A stretch of DNA of 64,000 nucleotides, taken from contig JBCCXD010000005.1 of the NCBI GenBank assembly GCA_039192165.1, forward strand, positions 186,001 through 250,000. Direction: 5' to 3'. Numbering within the stretch: position 1 is the stretch's first letter; the number at the start of each line of letters is the position of its first letter. A model generated the notes under the pieces. That model saw nothing but the letters and a program-made list of their open reading frames with translations, did not search any database and had not been told where the DNA came from. Source of the DNA: Dinoroseobacter sp039192165 (GTDB lineage: Bacteria > Pseudomonadota > Alphaproteobacteria > Rhodobacterales > Rhodobacteraceae). This document shows positions 39,616 through 47,813 of this stretch, piece by piece. The translations under genes were made by a program, and so were the position numbers.

Positions 39616-41296
39616 AATCGACCCGATTACACTGGCGGTCCTGTCGGGTCGCATGGAACAGATCGCCGATGAGATGGACGCAACACTGTTTCGGGCCGCG
39701 TTCAATCCGATCATTGCCGAAGCGCATGATGCCTCCCATGGAATTTATGATGCACAGACCGGGGATACGCTGGTTCAGGGTAAATCGGGCCTTCCGATTT
39801 TCGTAGGCGTAATGGCTGCAGCAGTGAAGGCGGTCATAGACCGGAGCGCAGACACCCCGCCGCAAGATGGCGATGTTTGGATTTTTAATGATGCCCATAT
39901 CGGTGGAACACACCTGTCAGATATGCGGCTGGTGCGCCCCTATTTCCGCGGCGGAGAGCTATTTTGCTATCTGGCATCAGTCGGGCACTGGCATGACCTC
40001 GGTGGCGCAGTGCCAGGAAACTACAATCCTTCGGCGACAGAAGTGTTTCAGGAAGCTGTCGTCATTCCGCCGGTGAAGCTCGTACGCAGTGGCGAATTGC
40101 AGCAGGACATCCTGGACATCATTTTGCGCAACACGCGGTTGCCGGCCTCGGCTCGGGGCGATCTGAACGGACAGCTGGGAGCACTGGATCTGGGCGTAAA
40201 GCGGCTTGAGGCGCTATTGGACGAATACGGTGCACCGACCGTCTCGGTGGCTTTGACGGCGCTGACCGACCGGGCCGAAGCACTGATGCGAGCCGAGATC
40301 GCCACCCTGCCCCAAGGGCGTTGGGAAGCCGAAGATTTTCTCGACAATGACGGGATAACTGACGCCCCCCTACCGATACGAGTGGCACTGGAAGTTACTG
40401 GCGGCCGTCTGGTACTCGACTTCGAGGGCACAGCAGCGGTCACACGCGGACCGGTCAACATCGCTCTGCCTACCGCGATTGCCACGGCCTATGTCGCCAT
40501 CAAGCATATTTTTCCGGGCCTTCCCGCGAATGCCGGCGTGATGCGGCCTATCGACATTCGCATCCCAGAGGGCTCATTGCTGTCGGCGGAGTTCCCCGCG
40601 CCGACAGGCGGCTATACCGAGACGATCCTGCGTATGATCGACGTAATCTTCTCCGCAGCCGCTCAGGCCGCGCCGGAGCGCGTTGTTGCCAATGCCTATG
40701 GTACGATCAATGCACTCTCGATTGCCGGGCGGCGGGGCGATGGCAGCCGGTGGGTGATGTTTTCGTTCTATGGCGGCGGGCACGGTGGAAGTGTGGAAAG
40801 CGACGGGCTGAATCACGGAAACGCACCTATCTCCACCGCAACGATCCCTCCTTCCGAGATTCTGGAAGCCGCATATCCGGTCATGTTCCGGCAATGGGCG
40901 CTGCGCCCGGACAGTGCGGGCGCAGGCGCGCATCGCGGCGGGCTGGGCGCGGTTTATGAGATCGAACTGCTGGAAGAAAACGCCGAGGCATTCCTGTTCG
41001 GCGAGCGCGGGAAATTCGCGCCGAAAGGCGTGGCAGACGGAGGCGAAGGGGCGTTGAACCGATTCGCCTATGAACAAGACGACGGCTGGCACGAGCCACC
41101 ACTCACGTCGAAAATGGTTGGAATGACCCTTTCGAAAGGCCAGCGTGTGCGTCTTGAGACCCCGGGCGGCGGGGGATACGGGCCGCCCGGGGATCGCACT
41201 CCGCAGGCTGTGGCGCGCGACGTCGCGCTTGGATATCTGACCGCTTCAGCCGCCACCGCCACCTACGGCACGGCGTGGCAGAAGGAGCGCTCATGA
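39608..41296 (+). CDS. Hydantoinase B / oxoprolinase-type subunit
   Basis: The 562-residue protein belongs to the HyuB family: DPITLAVLSGRMEQIADEMD at the start, HDASHGIYDAQTG, NDAHIGGTHLSDMRLVRPYF (the metal-binding region), GHWHDLGGAVPGNYNPSATE, and the glycine-rich LETPGGGGYGPPGDR near the C-terminus. With HyuA it forms ATP-dependent 5-oxoprolinase, N-methylhydantoinase, caprolactamase or, in variants, acetophenone carboxylase. The start is GTG at 39608 behind TTAGGA. It heads the plus-strand operon and overlaps hyuA by 4 bp (ATGA). The order B then A is the reverse of many hyuAB operons. Confidence 0.88.
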   Translation: MPEIDPITLAVLSGRMEQIADEMDATLFRAAFNPIIAEAHDASHGIYDAQTGDTLVQGKSGLPIFVGVMAAAVKAVIDRSADTPPQDGDVWIFNDAHIGGTHLSDMRLVRPYFRGGELFCYLASVGHWHDLGGAVPGNYNPSATEVFQEAVVIPPVKLVRSGELQQDILDIILRNTRLPASARGDLNGQLGALDLGVKRLEALLDEYGAPTVSVALTALTDRAEALMRAEIATLPQGRWEAEDFLDNDGITDAPLPIRVALEVTGGRLVLDFEGTAAVTRGPVNIALPTAIATAYVAIKHIFPGLPANAGVMRPIDIRIPEGSLLSAEFPAPTGGYTETILRMIDVIFSAAAQAAPERVVANAYGTINALSIAGRRGDGSRWVMFSFYGGGHGGSVESDGLNHGNAPISTATIPPSEILEAAYPVMFRQWALRPDSAGAGAHRGGLGAVYEIELLEENAEAFLFGERGKFAPKGVADGGEGALNRFAYEQDDGWHEPPLTSKMVGMTLSKGQRVRLETPGGGGYGPPGDRTPQAVARDVALGYLTASAATATYGTAWQKERS

Positions 41297-43362
41297 GCAC
41301 TCTGATCGGCGTCGATGTTGGCGGCACCTTTACGGATGTCTTCGTTCTGGACGAAGCCTCAGGGACCGCCAAGGTAGCAAAGGTCCCAACTTCCCGTCCC
41401 GATCAGTCAGTCGGATTTCTGGACGGGATCGGACGACAGGTCAGCGATCTGGGCAACGTAGCCACGGTGGTGCACGGCACCACAGCAGGAACCAACGCGC
41501 TTCTCGAACGAAAAGGCGCCAAGGTTGGCGTGATCACCACCGAGGGGTTTCGCGATGTGCTGGAGATGCGCCGGCGCGACCGGCGCGCCACCTGGGGCCT
41601 GCGTGGCGACTTTGACCCGCCTGTGCCGCGCGATCAGCGGCTGGAGGTGACAGAGCGCACACTGGCAGATGGCACAGTCCATACAAAGGTTGATCTGGAT
41701 GCCGTTCGCGCGGCTGCCGAAACACTTCGCGATGCAGGCTGTCAGTCCGTCGCTATCCTCTTTGTGAACGCCTATGCAAACGCTGAGAATGAAGCAGCGG
41801 CCGTAGAAACGGTGCGCGCTGTCTGGCCAACGGCTCATGTAGCGGCCTCGCACGAAATCCTGCCCGAACTGCGCGAATTCGAGCGATTTTCGACCACGGC
41901 ATTGAATGCCTACCTGCAGCCCGAGGTTGCAGGTTATATGACTCGCTTGAACGAGGCCCTGCGTGGCCAGAGCTTTGCGGGTGAATTTTTGATCGTGCAG
42001 TCCAACGGCGGCGTGATGAGTGTTGAGACCGCATCAGCGCGCCCGATCCGAACCGCCCTGTCCGGGCCAGCGGCAGGCGTAATTGCGGCGGGTCACATCT
42101 CGTCGAGCGCGGGCTTTGAAAACGTAATTACCGGCGATATGGGCGGAACCAGTTTCGACGTTTCACTGATCGCAGACGGGCAAACTGCGTTGAGCCCCCA
42201 AACCGCGATCGATTTCGGTATGGTTATCCGCGCTCCTATGATCGAAATAGCCACGATCGGCGCTGGCGGTGGGTCGATCGCCTGGGTCGACAAAGGCGGG
42301 TTTCTGAATATCGGTCCGGAAAGCGCAGGCTCCACGCCTGGACCTGTCGCCTATGGCCAAGGAAACACGCGGCCCACTGTCACAGATGCAAATGTGGTTT
42401 TGGGGCGGATCGATCCGGATAGCCCGATCGGCGGCACGCTCGACAGGCTGGATGTGGAGGGGGCACAAGCAGCGATAGAAGTCCATGTCGGGAATCCACT
42501 TGGGCTGGATCCTCTGGCAGCAGCCGAGGCAATCCTGCGAGTTGCGAACTCTCGCATGGCAGGCGCGATCAGGCTTGTTAGCATCGAGCGCGGTCACGAT
42601 CCCAAAAAGTTTGCCTTTATGCCGTTCGGCGGCGGCGGCGCCCTGCATGCCGGAGCGTTGCTGTCCGAGGTCGGGATCGGACGCGCGATCATACCGCGTT
42701 ATCCTGGGGTCACCTCTGCACTCGGATGCGTCATCGCTGATATGCGACAGGATTTCGTGCAGACGCTGAACGTCGCTTTGACTGGTTTGGACGAAGCTGC
42801 GCTTGGCCGGACCATCGCGGCACATTTGGCCGAGGGCATCCGGCTCCTGGATAGTGCTGGCGCAAAATTCGAGGCGCGCCAGGCCATTGTCAGTTTCGAC
42901 ATGGCCTATGCAGGGCAAACGCACACAGTCGACGTCCCGGTCTGGACCGGTTCAGCCAACAAGGCACATACGCCCACTGGACTGGAGATCTCCAAAGCGT
43001 TCGAAGCAGCCTATCTTAGCGCTTTTGGGCGCCTTCTGGAGGGCGGGGTGGCTCGGATCCTGAACCTAAGAACGGCCGTGATTGGAAAACGCCCAAAATT
43101 CGATCTGGCGTCCCTTGCACCGGGGCCCGAGGCCGATCTAAAAGCCGCGCTCAAGGGAACGAGACCGGTTTATTTCGACGGGGCATGGCACAACACAGCC
43201 CTTTACCACCGTTTGAAGCTGCCCGCCGGTACCAAGATCGACGGCCCTGCGATCTTAGAGCAGCCCGATACGACCATTCTCATCGAGCCTGATTTGCACG
43301 CCGAAGTCGATCGCTTCGGCAATATCATTCTCAGCCCGAAGGAGGCCGCCGATGGAGCTTGA
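41293..43362 (+). CDS. Hydantoinase A / oxoprolinase-type ATP-binding subunit
   Basis: The 689-residue subunit has the actin-like ATPase start STLIGVDVGGTFTDVFVLDE (GGTFTD at 10-15), followed by VVHGTTAGTNALLERKG, the HEILPELREFERFSTTALNA segment, TGDMGGTSFDVSLI as the second phosphate loop, and GGGGALHAGALLSEVGI. It phosphorylates the substrate or its amide carbonyl so that HyuB can hydrolyse it. ATG 41293 overlaps the hyuB stop and has AAGGAG upstream; an in-frame start at 41275 is less likely. It overlaps the next gene by 11 bp. Confidence 0.9.
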   Translation: MSTLIGVDVGGTFTDVFVLDEASGTAKVAKVPTSRPDQSVGFLDGIGRQVSDLGNVATVVHGTTAGTNALLERKGAKVGVITTEGFRDVLEMRRRDRRATWGLRGDFDPPVPRDQRLEVTERTLADGTVHTKVDLDAVRAAAETLRDAGCQSVAILFVNAYANAENEAAAVETVRAVWPTAHVAASHEILPELREFERFSTTALNAYLQPEVAGYMTRLNEALRGQSFAGEFLIVQSNGGVMSVETASARPIRTALSGPAAGVIAAGHISSSAGFENVITGDMGGTSFDVSLIADGQTALSPQTAIDFGMVIRAPMIEIATIGAGGGSIAWVDKGGFLNIGPESAGSTPGPVAYGQGNTRPTVTDANVVLGRIDPDSPIGGTLDRLDVEGAQAAIEVHVGNPLGLDPLAAAEAILRVANSRMAGAIRLVSIERGHDPKKFAFMPFGGGGALHAGALLSEVGIGRAIIPRYPGVTSALGCVIADMRQDFVQTLNVALTGLDEAALGRTIAAHLAEGIRLLDSAGAKFEARQAIVSFDMAYAGQTHTVDVPVWTGSANKAHTPTGLEISKAFEAAYLSAFGRLLEGGVARILNLRTAVIGKRPKFDLASLAPGPEADLKAALKGTRPVYFDGAWHNTALYHRLKLPAGTKIDGPAILEQPDTTILIEPDLHAEVDRFGNIILSPKEAADGA

Positions 43363-43948
43363 TCCCAAGCGAACAGCGCTTCTGACAATTGATTTACAAA
43401 ACGACTTTCTGCATCCCGAAGGCGCCTATGGGCGGGCGGGGCAATCTGCTGAGAGCATCGCGGCTTTGCCTGCCCGGATCGCTCCCTTGCGGGATGCACT
43501 ACGGGCCAAGGACGGCCATTATATCTCGGCGCAGTTTACATTGGTCCCCGGACCGGAGGGCGCGCCTTTGATCGCCCCGCATCTCAAGGCGCTCCGGCCT
43601 TTTCTCGGCAAGGGCGATTTTTGCCCCGGAGCCTGGGGGCATGGTCTTGTGGCTTCCCTTGCGCCTGCCGACTACACCATCGAAAAAGTCGCCTACTCCG
43701 CGCTTTACCAGACGCGATTGGAGTATGTCCTCCGCGCGGTCGGAATAGACACACTGATTGTTGGCGGCATTGTCACGAATGGGGGCGTTGCTTCGACTAT
43801 TCGTGACGCGCATCTGCGTAATATTGAAACGATCCTGTTGTCTGATGGATCGGCGGCCTTCAAGCAGGAAGTTCACGAAGCGACACTGCTGTCGCTGGCA
43901 ACGGTCACCCATGTGATGACCTGCGCCGAAGCGGAGGCATTGCTATGA
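43352..43948 (+). CDS. Isochorismatase-superfamily hydrolase lacking the nucleophilic Cys
   Basis: The 198-residue alpha/beta protein has Asp14 in LLTIDLQNDF and Lys112 in IEKVAYSALYQT, two of the three catalytic residues of cysteine hydrolases such as N-carbamoylsarcosine amidase and nicotinamidase. The third motif, normally TNxCV, reads VTNGGVASTIRDA, so Gly145 stands where the nucleophile Cys should be. It therefore resembles true isochorismatases, which need no Cys, or has lost amidase activity. AAGGAGG lies 6 nt before the ATG. It overlaps hyuA by 11 bp and the lyase gene by 4 bp, so it is a firm member of the operon. Confidence 0.85.
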   Translation: MELDPKRTALLTIDLQNDFLHPEGAYGRAGQSAESIAALPARIAPLRDALRAKDGHYISAQFTLVPGPEGAPLIAPHLKALRPFLGKGDFCPGAWGHGLVASLAPADYTIEKVAYSALYQTRLEYVLRAVGIDTLIVGGIVTNGGVASTIRDAHLRNIETILLSDGSAAFKQEVHEATLLSLATVTHVMTCAEAEALL

Positions 43949-44805
43949 GGATGCGCGACCGCCTGTCTCGTCCCGAAATTCTGACAACACCGGGTGTTTA
44001 TGATGCGCTGACCGCAAAGCTAGCGAAGGATGCTGGCTTCGAGGCGCTTTATCTGTCCGGAGCTGCGGTCGCCTATACCCGGCTGGGCCGCCCGGATATT
44101 GGACTAACCTCGGTCACCGAGATGGCTGAAACGATGGCCCTCGTGCGCGACCGTGTCGATCTGCCCGTGATCATCGATGCGGACAATGGTTTCGGAAACG
44201 CGCTCAATGCCCAGCGCACCATGCGCCTTTATGAACGGGCCGGAGCGAACGCATTGCAGGTCGAGGATCAGAGCTATCCGAAACGCTGCGGACACCTGTC
44301 TGACAAAACCCTCATCCCAAGTGCCGAAATGGCCGGCAAAATTCAGGCAATGGTGGATGCGCGCCTGAACGACGAGACGCTTGTCATCGCGAGGACCGAC
44401 GCAATTGCCGTCGAAGGATACGCGGCAGCCATCGAGCGGGCCGAGAAATACCGGGAAGCTGGGGCAGATGTGTTGTTCATCGAGGCTCCAGAGGACGAAG
44501 CCCAGCTCTCGGCGATAGCCGAGCACTTCGCGGGACGCATACCATTGTTGGCCAATATGGTCGAAGGTGGCGCGACCCCGACCAAGTCCGCCAGCTATCT
44601 GGAAGCGCTCGGATTTTCCGTTGTGATCTTTCCTGGCGGAATTGTTCGGGCGCTGGCCCGAGCGGCAGAAGACTATTACGCGTCTCTGAAGGCTCACGGG
44701 TCCAACGCGCCATTCCAGAACCGGATGTTCGACTTTTCTGCCTTGAACGAGAGGTTGGAAACGCCGGCCATGCTGGAAGCCGGAAAACGCTACGGCGCCG
44801 ACTGA
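43945..44805 (+). CDS. Isocitrate lyase / PEP mutase-family lyase
   Basis: The 286-residue barrel enzyme has VIIDADNGFGN (residues 76-85, magnesium site), ALQVEDQSYPKRCGHL with Glu107, Asp108 and the acid Cys115, and LANMVEGGATP. The KRCGH motif is that of carbon-carbon lyases (2-methylisocitrate lyase, 2,3-dimethylmalate lyase, isocitrate lyase), not of phosphonomutases. The YLSGAAVAYTRLGRPDIG segment fits the 2,3-dimethylmalate lyase/oxaloacetate decarboxylase branch. Placed with LeuCD homologues, it likely splits a substituted malate into a 2-oxoacid such as pyruvate and a carboxylic acid. It overlaps the gene before by 4 bp. Confidence 0.87.
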   Translation: MRMRDRLSRPEILTTPGVYDALTAKLAKDAGFEALYLSGAAVAYTRLGRPDIGLTSVTEMAETMALVRDRVDLPVIIDADNGFGNALNAQRTMRLYERAGANALQVEDQSYPKRCGHLSDKTLIPSAEMAGKIQAMVDARLNDETLVIARTDAIAVEGYAAAIERAEKYREAGADVLFIEAPEDEAQLSAIAEHFAGRIPLLANMVEGGATPTKSASYLEALGFSVVIFPGGIVRALARAAEDYYASLKAHGSNAPFQNRMFDFSALNERLETPAMLEAGKRYGAD

Positions 44806-44809
44806 CACG

Positions 44810-46171
44810 ATGAGTATCAAGTCAACCCCAGGCACCGGCTTTTCGGCCAGGGTCGAGACGCTGGTGATCGGGGCGGGCGCCGGAGGGCTCGTTGCCGCAC
44901 TCGCGGCCTTGGAGGCAGGACAGGAGGTTCTTGTACTTGAGCGCGACCCGGTGCCTTCAGGCTCCACGGCTCTATCGGCGGGTCTGATCCCGGCGGCGGG
45001 AACCTTGGCGCAGGCGACCGCTGGGATAGATGACTGCGCGCGTCTCTTCGCGGACGACATCATGGCAAAAGCCAAGAACGAACCGGACGCCGCGATTGTT
45101 GCCGCAGTAACTGAAGCCGCAGCGCCGACACTCGACTGGCTAGCAGACCGCTTTGCACTGCCCTTTACCGTTGTGGACGATTTCGACTATCCGGGGCACT
45201 CGGTTCGACGAATGCATGGCCTGCCCTCTCGCTCCGGCCGGGAACTGATCGACCGGCTGCGCAGCGTGGCGGAAGCGGAGGGGCTCGACATTCTGTGCGA
45301 TGCGCCAGCCACGGCGCTCTTTGCCAACGGCAACCGCGTTACAGGGGTCGAGATCACCCGCCCGGATGGCTCCGCGGAGCAGATCGGCTGCGATCGTCTG
45401 ATCTTGGCTTGTAACGGCTTTGGCGGAAACAGCGCCAAAGTGTCCAAGCTGACGCCCCGGATATCCGATGCGCTTTATTTCGGTCACGACGGCAATCGCG
45501 GTGATGCCCTGGATTGGGGCACAGCACTCGGTGGCGCGACCCGGCATCTGGGCGCATTTCAAGGCCATGGCAACGTGGCCCACCCCCATGGCGTCCTGAT
45601 TACTTGGGCTACACTCAGCGAGGGCGGTCTTCAATTGAACGCACGTGGTGAGCGCTTCTGGGATGAGAGCCAAGGATACTCCGAAGCTGCGGCTCAGGTG
45701 CTGGCCCAGCCCGGTGCGATTGCCTGGACTGTATTCGATGCGCGCATCGCCCGCATTGCCCAGCAATTCGAGGATTTCCGGATCGCCGAGAACCAGGGCG
45801 CCATCCACACGGTCCCCGACGCAGAAGCACTCGCGCGCTTGATTGGTGCAGATTTGGGACCTGTGGTCGAAAGCATCGCGCATATGACTTCCGGACGATG
45901 TCCGTTCGGGCGCTCGTTCCATCCGGACAAGCGTCTCCGCCGGCCCTACCGCGCTGTGAAGGTGACAGGCGCTTTGTTCCACACCCAGGGCGGGCTCGAC
46001 GTCGCTGCCAATGCGCAGGTCAAACGCGCCGAAGGCGGGCTGCTGCCGAACCTCTACGCGGTGGGCGGAGCGGCCTGCGGAATCTCAGGTGCCGGCGATG
46101 CTGGATATCTGTCCGGGAACGGGCTGCTGACAGCCGTGGTTTTGGGGCGGATTGCGGGGCGCGCCACATAG
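44810..46171 (+). CDS. FAD-binding oxidoreductase of the fumarate reductase / ketosteroid dehydrogenase family
   Basis: The 453-residue flavoprotein begins with an FAD motif, TLVIGAGAGGLVAALAAL, after about 17 residues, followed by LERDPVPSGSTALSAGLIPA (the FAD-contacting Ser/Thr region), and ends with NLYAVGGAACGISGAGDAGY and LSGNGLLTAVVLGR, the closing FAD motif. This family adds or removes hydrogen across a C=C bond next to a carbonyl. In this operon it may reduce or desaturate an unsaturated ring or diacid. No signal peptide or heme motif is present, so it is a cytoplasmic enzyme. It starts 4 bp after the lyase and ends the operon, 21 bp from the convergent DUF1150 gene. Confidence 0.85.
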   Translation: MSIKSTPGTGFSARVETLVIGAGAGGLVAALAALEAGQEVLVLERDPVPSGSTALSAGLIPAAGTLAQATAGIDDCARLFADDIMAKAKNEPDAAIVAAVTEAAAPTLDWLADRFALPFTVVDDFDYPGHSVRRMHGLPSRSGRELIDRLRSVAEAEGLDILCDAPATALFANGNRVTGVEITRPDGSAEQIGCDRLILACNGFGGNSAKVSKLTPRISDALYFGHDGNRGDALDWGTALGGATRHLGAFQGHGNVAHPHGVLITWATLSEGGLQLNARGERFWDESQGYSEAAAQVLAQPGAIAWTVFDARIARIAQQFEDFRIAENQGAIHTVPDAEALARLIGADLGPVVESIAHMTSGRCPFGRSFHPDKRLRRPYRAVKVTGALFHTQGGLDVAANAQVKRAEGGLLPNLYAVGGAACGISGAGDAGYLSGNGLLTAVVLGRIAGRAT

Positions 46172-46192
46172 TGCGCGGCGCGCTGCGCATAC

Positions 46193-46420
46193 TCAGTGCA
46201 CATTCACCGGGCTAAAGTCATTCTGCCGGGCAAGCAAGAAGGCCATCTTACGGTCATTCACGAGCGCCAGTCGTTCCCCATTTTCGTCATGCACCGCGTA
46301 GATCAGATCGGTATCGCCAACCTGGTCCTGAACATCCTGCGGTAAATCGCTTACCGCGACGGGACGGACATAGACGATTGGCTCGCCGCCGGGAGCCGTG
46401 AAGTCAAACTCTTCGGTCAT
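46193..46420 (-). CDS. DUF1150 family protein
   Basis: The 75-residue acidic protein (EPIVYVRPVAVSDLPQDVQD, then LALVNDRKMAFLLARQND) matches the DUF1150 family of alphaproteobacteria, usually encoded beside small heat-shock proteins. Its function is unknown. Its ATG overlaps the Hsp20 stop by 4 bp (ATGA), so the two are co-translated and it may act with Hsp20 under stress. Confidence 0.82.
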   Translation of the reverse strand: MTEEFDFTAPGGEPIVYVRPVAVSDLPQDVQDQVGDTDLIYAVHDENGERLALVNDRKMAFLLARQNDFSPVNVH

Positions 46421-46845
46421 GTGTCGCCTCCATTTTGTCCATTGATCGCGATGGTCTGCACAACTGTTTCTGGGACGCTGCGCCGCAGATCGACATGCAG
46501 TAAGCCATGCTCCATCGTTGCACCGCTGACATCAACGCCCTCGGCTAAGACAAAGCTGCGCTGAAACTGGCGCGTGGCAATACCCCGGTGCAAATAAACA
46601 CGGTCATCAGCATCTTCCGCGGACCTTCCGCGGATGACCAACTGCCGGTCTTCGACTGTTATGCTGAGGTCGTCTTCGCGGAACCCTGCCAGCGCAAGCG
46701 TAATGCGGTAGCGGTTCTCCGAGGCCTGCTCGATATTGTAAGGCGGGTAGCCGTCATTGCCGGATTTCGCCGTTCTTTCCACCAGCCTCTCAAGCTGGTC
46801 GAAGCCCAGAAGAAAGGGATGGGCGCCCAGGGTCATTTTAGTCAT
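46417..46845 (-). CDS. Small heat-shock protein, Hsp20/alpha-crystallin (IbpA-like)
   Basis: The 142-residue chaperone has the N-terminus MTKMTLGAHPFLLGFDQLER and the alpha-crystallin domain (NRYRITLALAGFREDDLSIT, RGIATRQFQRSFVLAEGVDV, then MEHGLLHVDLRR holding the conserved Gly-Leu-Leu). It binds unfolding proteins without ATP and forms large oligomers. GAAGGACATGGC precedes ATG 46845; the frame is open much further upstream but that part overlaps other sequence and lacks homology. It is co-translated with DUF1150. Confidence 0.92.
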   Translation of the reverse strand: MTKMTLGAHPFLLGFDQLERLVERTAKSGNDGYPPYNIEQASENRYRITLALAGFREDDLSITVEDRQLVIRGRSAEDADDRVYLHRGIATRQFQRSFVLAEGVDVSGATMEHGLLHVDLRRSVPETVVQTIAINGQNGGDT

Positions 46846-47046
46846 GCCATGTCCTTCGAAAAGCGACTGCAGAGCAGTGCCCCGTTCTGGCAGCACCGCG
46901 TATAGGCTAAATATGGGCCTGCGTCGCGAAACCTGCAAGGTAGGCCGTGTATTATCGGGCTCTGGCCGCGGCAAACCCTTCCCCAAAGACCAAGAATCCT
47001 TTACATCAAGCGCGGTGGTGGACGTAGCACAGGGCAACGCAAAATA

Positions 47047-47265
47047 ATGCACGGAACCGGGGAAATGAGCCGGGAAGAAGTGTTGATGGTTGAGCTCAAA
47101 GTACTCAAACGTGAACACCGCGACCTGGATGAGGCCATTCATGCGCTCGAGGAGCAAGGGCGCGCTGATATGCTGACGATCCGCCGGCTGAAAAAGCAGA
47201 AACTGTCGATTAAAGACAAGATCACCCGGATTGAGGACGAGCTGTTTCCAGATATCATCGCCTGA
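47047..47265 (+). CDS. DUF465 (YdcH-like) small protein
   Basis: The 72-residue protein is almost entirely helical coiled coil (VLKREHRDLDEAIHALEEQG, RRLKKQKLSIKDKITRIEDE) and fits the DUF465/YdcH family, of unknown function. The start could also be ATG 47065 (MSREEVLMVELK), which has GGGGAA upstream; the choice changes only six residues. It precedes purE by 62 bp on the same strand. Confidence 0.8.
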   Translation: MHGTGEMSREEVLMVELKVLKREHRDLDEAIHALEEQGRADMLTIRRLKKQKLSIKDKITRIEDELFPDIIA

Positions 47266-47327
47266 TGCGTTGCACCTCGGTCGCGGCGGCGTATAGTGCG
47301 CGCTCCCAGATAGGACCGGAGACCTCC

Positions 47328-47813
47328 ATGGACCCCAAAATTGGTATCATCATGGGCAGCCAGTCGGACTGGCCGACTCTGCGGGAGGCTGCGAGCCTGC
47401 TCGACGAACTCGGGGTTGCCTATGAAACACGGATTGTCTCGGCGCACAGGACACCCGATCGGTTGTGGGACTACGGGAAAACTGCTGTGGAACGCGGGTT
47501 GAAAGCCATCATAGCCGGCGCCGGCGGTGCCGCGCACCTGCCGGGCATGATGGCGTCGAAAACTCGCGTTCCGGTCATCGGCGTACCCGTCCACACAAAA
47601 GCATTATCCGGCGTAGACAGCCTGTATTCAATCGTTCAGATGCCCAAGGGGTTTCCTGTCGCGACAATGGCGATCGGGGCTCCGGGGGCCGCCAACGCCG
47701 GGCTGATGGCGGCAGCGATCCTGGCAAACGAGGACCCCGAGCTTGCCACACGGCTCGACGCATGGCGTTCCGCGTTGTCGTCCTCGATCCCAGAGGAACC
47801 GTCAGATGTCTGA
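47328..47813 (+). CDS. purE: N5-carboxyaminoimidazole ribonucleotide mutase
   Basis: PurE moves the carboxyl group of N5-CAIR to the ring, forming CAIR in purine synthesis. The 161-residue product has IGIIMGSQSDWPT, YETRIVSAHRTPDRL (catalytic His) and AIIAGAGGAAHLPGMMAS, typical of class I PurE. ATG 47328 with GGAGA upstream gives the standard N-terminus. Its last 8 bp overlap purK, coupling the two enzymes of this step. Confidence 0.96.
   Translation: MDPKIGIIMGSQSDWPTLREAASLLDELGVAYETRIVSAHRTPDRLWDYGKTAVERGLKAIIAGAGGAAHLPGMMASKTRVPVIGVPVHTKALSGVDSLYSIVQMPKGFPVATMAIGAPGAANAGLMAAAILANEDPELATRLDAWRSALSSSIPEEPSDV

Noticed and set aside
43352..43948. Assignment as maleamate or N-carbamoylsarcosine amidase.
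   Set aside because: The nucleophilic Cys required by these enzymes is a Gly in the TNGGV motif.
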